Positions 6,901 through 9,665 of a DNA stretch of 9,665 bases are shown in pieces. Source of the stretch: Candidatus Omnitrophota bacterium (GTDB taxonomy: Bacteria; Omnitrophota; Gorgyraeia; B26-G9); assembly GCA_018399295.1 (NCBI GenBank), contig JAGYOO010000030.1:1-9665 (forward strand). The letters run 5' to 3'. Numbering within the stretch: the stretch's first letter is position 1; every line of letters starts with the position of its first letter. Made by a program: the position numbers and the translations under genes. The notes beneath the pieces were generated by a model. The model had not been told where the DNA came from. It worked only from the letters and a program-made list of their open reading frames with translations, and did not search any database.

Positions 6901-8458
6901 GGCGATCATTCCCACTGCCTACGGCTGGGCCGGATATGATTCCATGCTGACGCAGATGATGCTGGCTTTGGGTTGGGGGCTGTTCTTCGGTACGGCGATA
7001 ACCCTGGTGCTGATCCCCTGCCTGTACAGTCTGCTGAAAACCAAAAACAGATTTAAGTCCCAGGTTCCGATCGGAGCGGGGCTGTTGCTTGTTCTGGGGC
7101 TGATTGCACCCGGGACGGTACAGGCAAAAGCCGAGCCGGTCCTTTCGCTGCAGGAGTTCATTGTCCTGGCTTCCGGCCGGGATACGGTGTTTGAACAGAT
7201 CCTGATCGACAAGCTCGCGCTTAAGTACGCCAGAGACCTGCGCCTGCCGGCCGGAGACATTGTATTTCAAGCCACGGCCCAGCACAGCCTGATCATGGAT
7301 CCGGACGACGAGGCGACCGAGGCCAAAGTTTCGCTGAGTAAATTGTTTCCCCGGCAGGGGACCGAGATCTCGGCGGCCTATTCGGCCGCCCTGACTGGTT
7401 CAGATGTCGGTTCGGACCTGACCCTGCTTATCTCCCAGCCGATCGCGGAAAACGCCTTTGGCCGTTCCACCCGTCTTTTGGACAAAATCGTGGGGTATGA
7501 AGTCCAGGTGGCTGAGTTCCAAATCGTAGAGGCGTATGAGGATTATCTGGCCTTGCTTATTCAAAGTTACTATGACTGGTATGAGGCCTGGGAGCAGCTG
7601 CAGGTGGCGCGTTCGCTTTATGAAAAAAATATGGAACTTCTGGAAAATATCAAGGCCCGGCAGCGGAACAGTATCGCCTTGCCGGTAGACGTGAACAAGA
7701 TCATGCTTCAGGTCCTGGCGAATGAAGAGAATCTGGTAAGCCTGAATAACGCCTATGCCGGCTATCTTAATCTGATTAAACAGGCGGTCCGCTGGGAACG
7801 CGGCGTGGAACCGGTTCCGACTGAGCCCGGACTTTATCGGAGGATTGAAACCGATTTTTCCGATTACCTGAAGGCCCGGAATGAGACGCGCACCGCGGTT
7901 ATCCTCCGATTGCTTCTGGAAAAATCCGGGATCGAGGCGAGGCGGGCCCGGGATGAGCTGCTGCCTTCTACCCGATTGTTTGCCGGTCTTTCTCTGGACG
8001 GAGATAAGTACGATTTAGAGGAGGAGGATAAAAAGGCCTTTGCCGGGATTTCTTTCGAATTTCCGTTTGCCGGAACCCTGGAGCGTGCGAACTATCAGGT
8101 GCAAGAGATCGAACAAAGGAAAGCGGGGCTGGCGCGGGAAAATACCCTGATCTCTCTGGATACTCAATTGGAGAATCTTTATTGTGAGCTGGAGCGGGAA
8201 AGAAAACTGATCGAGATCGCCGAGAAAAAGATCGAATTGGCCCGGGAGATAGTGGAGGCAGAGACTGTAAACTACTCTTACGGCAAGACGGATCTTAACG
8301 ATCTTATTGATGAGATAAACAAGCTGGAGGAAAACCGGTTCAGCCGGATCCTGCATGAAGTCCGGCTGCGGCGTCTGAACATCGAATGGTTGAGGCTTAC
8401 GGACAGGCTGGTGGGCGCTGATGAGGTTCTTGACGTAAGGCAGGGGGGGTCTGACTAA
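3944..8458 (+). CDS. RND efflux permease fused to a TolC-type outer-membrane factor
   Basis: 1504 residues. Residues 1-1035 are a complete RND permease of AcrB length. TM1 is near 12-30, a periplasmic loop carries the typical AYPGASAEEVE (52-62), TM2-6 lie at about 346-490, TM7 is near 539-558, a second large periplasmic loop follows, and TM8-12 lie at about 874-1031. The TM4 proton-relay aspartates are Asp408 and Asp409; TM10 has VINDA with Asn940 where AcrB has Lys940. It looks closer to hydrophobe/multidrug RND proteins than to metal pumps. Residues 1041-1063 form a signal-peptide-like helix ending TVQAKA. Residues 1064-1504 are an outer-membrane factor with two outer-membrane-efflux repeats (about 1064-1290 and 1320-1495) and long coiled-coil helices such as 1185-1265 and 1390-1490. 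The start is the first ATG after an in-frame stop at 3935, with a weak ribosome binding site. No adaptor gene is adjacent. Substrate is unknown. Confidence 0.92.
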   Translation: MDPKFIRFFIRRHLLTNLVLISVLLGGVLAWQQLPKEEMPDVTMDRVRVSVAYPGASAEEVEYHVTRPMEEALADLDGVYRVTSATSTGSSQVTVELEKDLKEKQEVISEIRNEVLDVDLPEDITVEPEVRVFKTSRRPIIDVAFFFKEKIILDVVSRQQLQEYALAMEHQLLALPEVSRVNRSGYLQEEIQIRVDPKMLREYDIPFNTVMREVRAGNIRQPAGNIENEFESKVTVLGELDEVQTLKQFGVQGGFEGNIVRLSQIADVGNGFEKNKSIYKINGREGVFLNVVKSSGSGILDAVTAVQRRVKSFQADTLAGTPVEAVLLDDESVDVKNRLSLIGTNGLLGFALVLLCLFLFLDARAAIWVAVGIPFTFCFSLIGALWLGYSANNITLAAIIIVMGMVVDDAIVVSENINRLRGQGLSLEEAAEQGTAFVFLPVIASILTTCVAFIPLMFFSGRFAIMAKFIPPIVFLMLAGSLLEALLILPGHMALPFDRIKNFLKLPPAALEPKRHWFSSWEDKYERLIRRLLKNKGKVFLGFALFLLLSVIIGTSQMRFVMFPNEETRNINISGRIPSAASRYQTARLAQPLEEILHSYVGKEVIGFRNIIARGRHGQADEENLFRMRVEIVPPEKRNKSAAKLIAEFEKKFTAVPGVSELKFSRSWHGQDGDSPIKLQVRANNDATRDRLCEAMAEEFRKHPALVNVEIDRPLRNPEYRLSLNRDKVRRLGINPEDIAATLRAALEGRILYEFGAAEETVQVRLTIREEDKKDLAAVLSIPVENQGQYLVPLQDLVTVEEAAAPESIIREEGKRTTTVFADLKPGSGKTPLEIADYFEQNVFGRYLRENPSAMLEFGGEIKDSRESGQDFQQAVIMVLILIYMILALLFNSLMKPFVIMLAIPFGIVGVILAFWLHGINQYGFFALIGLIGLSGVVINDAIIMVVKLDRELNGSGAGGDMDEKIAAVSKTRLRAVLLTTITTVVAIIPTAYGWAGYDSMLTQMMLALGWGLFFGTAITLVLIPCLYSLLKTKNRFKSQVPIGAGLLLVLGLIAPGTVQAKAEPVLSLQEFIVLASGRDTVFEQILIDKLALKYARDLRLPAGDIVFQATAQHSLIMDPDDEATEAKVSLSKLFPRQGTEISAAYSAALTGSDVGSDLTLLISQPIAENAFGRSTRLLDKIVGYEVQVAEFQIVEAYEDYLALLIQSYYDWYEAWEQLQVARSLYEKNMELLENIKARQRNSIALPVDVNKIMLQVLANEENLVSLNNAYAGYLNLIKQAVRWERGVEPVPTEPGLYRRIETDFSDYLKARNETRTAVILRLLLEKSGIEARRARDELLPSTRLFAGLSLDGDKYDLEEEDKKAFAGISFEFPFAGTLERANYQVQEIEQRKAGLARENTLISLDTQLENLYCELERERKLIEIAEKKIELAREIVEAETVNYSYGKTDLNDLIDEINKLEENRFSRILHEVRLRRLNIEWLRLTDRLVGADEVLDVRQGGSD
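7064..7132 (+). other. Signal-peptide-like helix joining the RND and outer-membrane-factor domains
   Basis: Residues 1041-1063 follow the basic permease tail (KTKNRFK, 1032-1038). They comprise a hydrophobic core (GAGLLLVLGLIAPG) and then VQA and AKA, both acceptable signal peptidase I sites. The order basic-hydrophobic-AxA is that of an independent Sec signal peptide kept inside one frame. It would serve as a thirteenth membrane segment that takes the channel domain to the periplasm. A TTG at 7085 with GGAG eight bases before it could allow some internal initiation, but that product would lack a basic head. Cleavage is inferred. Confidence 0.65.
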
Positions 8459-9665
8459 ACCGACTTATCGACAACAGCGCGGCCAAGTGCTGGTGTCGTA
8501 GGAAAGCTTTCTTTTGGCTGGGCGGGAAGATTATCAAAAAACCATTCGATCTTCCCCCGGATCTGTTCGGCCGGTTTGCCGGAGAGCATCCGCGTCAGTT
8601 CGGCCGGACTGATGAATATATCTACTTTTAACTCTTGTTCAATCTCCTTGAGCAGCTCTTCACAATACCGCCGGCCGGTTTTAGACGGGAGACTGCGTTT
8701 GAAGGCCCGTAATTCTTTTCGGATCAGGTAGAGTTTCTGAATATGGGCCTGCCCGCTGAAACTGCGTTGCTGACAATAGTGGAACAGGTACAGGTTGCCG
8801 TAAAACTGGGCCCGGGGGGAGTTGAGGGCGCACATCGCGGAGGCGATGGCATACTTTATGTCCGGTGCCGGTTCGGAGCCAAGGCGGGTTACCATCAGCC
8901 GGCCTGCTCCCGGATAACCGTTTTCTTCCAGGGCCAGAGCGGCCTGAGTAATGATCTCCTGATCGTCGTAATTGATGATCTCCCGGAGAAGTTTCCAGTG
9001 CCGCTGTTTTCCCAGAACCTCGATGACGACTGATTGGCCGTCAATAATTCCATAGTTGAATCCTCCGGTCATTTCTCCGACCATAATCTCGCCGGATGAG
9101 ACTTCGTATTCAAACAGGGCGAATAGTTTGGGCAGGATTTTCTCAAATCGTTCTTCACTAAGCAGAGATGTGTTATAGATCAGAGACGGTAAGGCAGTGC
9201 CTTCGAGTCGGGTCAGGTCCTGGCGCAGGATCTCATCTACGATAAAGTCTTCGGCTTCGGCTGAATCGATCTCCGCGATAACGTCTACCAGCAGAGAGCG
9301 GGCATGGTTGTTCCGGCTCAAAGAATAGGTTTCTTTAAGTTGAGGGATGTCTTCCGGTCCGGAAAGCTGATGCAGGCCGGCGGTGATGAATTCACGTTCT
9401 TCCGAAAGCCGGACTCTTTCCAGAAGCTTGAGCAGTTCCGGCATTAATTCCCGCGCCTGCAGCAGCTGGATCTGTTTCATCAGCGGCGCCAGATCACGGG
9501 GGGAGTTGTGGTTTTGGAGCTGATCTCTGAGAATGTTCAGGGCCTGATCGCGGCCGATAAACGGATTGATAAGTTTTAGTTCAGCATTTGAGAATATCTG
9601 CCGCCGGGAGATTTGGCCGGACTTGGCCTGCCGGTATTCGCGCAGAAACAAGACTTTGGCTGGTT
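8455..9665 (-). CDS. HEAT-like alpha-helical repeat protein, unknown function (5' end outside the window)
   Basis: About 400 residues are visible. A TTG at 9651 could be a start, but the frame stays open to the window edge (P-A-K-V before it) and there is no ribosome binding site, so the gene probably begins outside. The protein is almost wholly helical, with amphipathic helix pairs like HEAT or PBS-lyase repeats. Counting from the TTG, examples are LMPELLKLLERV (69-80), ITAGLHQLSGPEDIPQL (89-105), AALALEENGYPGAGRLM (237-253) and IKYAIASAMCALN (265-277). Such solenoids usually act as scaffolds for protein binding. An insert at 185-206, rich in glycine (GEMTGGFNYGIIDG), breaks the pattern. No catalytic motif is seen, and a signal peptide cannot be judged. 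Its TAG stop overlaps the TAA of the efflux gene, so the two are convergent. Confidence 0.8.
   Translation of the reverse strand, partial: PAKVLFLREYRQAKSGQISRRQIFSNAELKLINPFIGRDQALNILRDQLQNHNSPRDLAPLMKQIQLLQARELMPELLKLLERVRLSEEREFITAGLHQLSGPEDIPQLKETYSLSRNNHARSLLVDVIAEIDSAEAEDFIVDEILRQDLTRLEGTALPSLIYNTSLLSEERFEKILPKLFALFEYEVSSGEIMVGEMTGGFNYGIIDGQSVVIEVLGKQRHWKLLREIINYDDQEIITQAALALEENGYPGAGRLMVTRLGSEPAPDIKYAIASAMCALNSPRAQFYGNLYLFHYCQQRSFSGQAHIQKLYLIRKELRAFKRSLPSKTGRRYCEELLKEIEQELKVDIFISPAELTRMLSGKPAEQIRGKIEWFFDNLPAQPKESFPTTPALGRAVVDKSV
8469..8498 (+). terminator. Stem-loop after the efflux gene, candidate terminator
   Basis: Eleven bases beyond the efflux stop codon the sequence forms CGACA-A-CAGCGC, loop GGCCAA, GTGCTG-G-TGTCG. 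This is eleven pairs (one G-T) with a single A-G mismatch. A T-rich run (CTTTCTTTT) begins about nine bases after the stem, so it is not a canonical intrinsic terminator. It lies inside the last codons of the convergent HEAT-like gene. On the minus strand no T-run follows, so if it terminates, it should act on the plus strand. Confidence 0.35.

Noticed and set aside
7022..7140. Possibility that the RND and channel parts are two genes joined by a sequencing error
   Set aside because: The frame is continuous, with intact permease end and channel start. There is no ATG, no stop codon remnant and no gap in either domain. An error cannot be fully excluded without reads, but nothing in the sequence points to one.
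9649..9651. TTG as the true start of the HEAT-like gene
   Set aside because: The frame remains open upstream to the window edge and no Shine-Dalgarno sequence precedes the TTG, so the gene more likely continues outside the window.

Overview
The window comes from a diderm (Gram-negative type) bacterium. It encodes an RND efflux pump with an outer-membrane channel domain, and three proteins with classical signal peptides. Base composition looks roughly balanced. The exported proteins pair a signal peptide with an unusual mature start and a poorly recognisable multidomain body. This style recalls uncultivated Candidatus Omnitrophota (OP3) and relatives, but that is an inference from memory and no marker gene is present.

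Layout. Positions 1-72 (minus) hold the first 24 codons of a small exported protein with a strong Shine-Dalgarno sequence and a TATAAT box. Positions 194-3823 (minus) hold a tight two-gene unit, transcribed from the 3823 side. The first gene is a secreted HExxH zinc-peptidase-like protein (2423-3823). After a 21-base gap comes a 735-residue exported protein carrying a ribulose-phosphate-3-epimerase-like barrel with a degraded active site and a long unassigned C-terminal half (194-2401). Positions 3824-3943 are a divergent promoter region. Positions 3944-8458 (plus) hold one very long gene that joins an RND inner-membrane permease to a TolC-type outer-membrane factor. The last gene (8455-9665, minus, 5' end outside the window) encodes a helical, HEAT-like protein. 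It converges on the pump gene with a 4-base overlap of the reading frames. A strong stem-loop lies just inside its 3' end and may stop transcripts of the pump gene.

How the parts may work together. The permease-channel gene would be an efflux system whose periplasmic adaptor is not in the window. Its junction carries a signal-peptide-like helix with a plausible signal peptidase site. The permease C-terminus should be cytoplasmic, so this helix would explain how the channel domain reaches the periplasm, either as a tethered domain or as a separated subunit. The two exported proteins of the minus-strand unit share the same mature N-terminal pattern, Q-x3-L-S-P-x-L, directly after the predicted cleavage site. 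This suggests common processing or localisation. Their substrates cannot be read from the sequence. No RNA genes, CRISPR arrays, insertion sequences or long repeats were seen.
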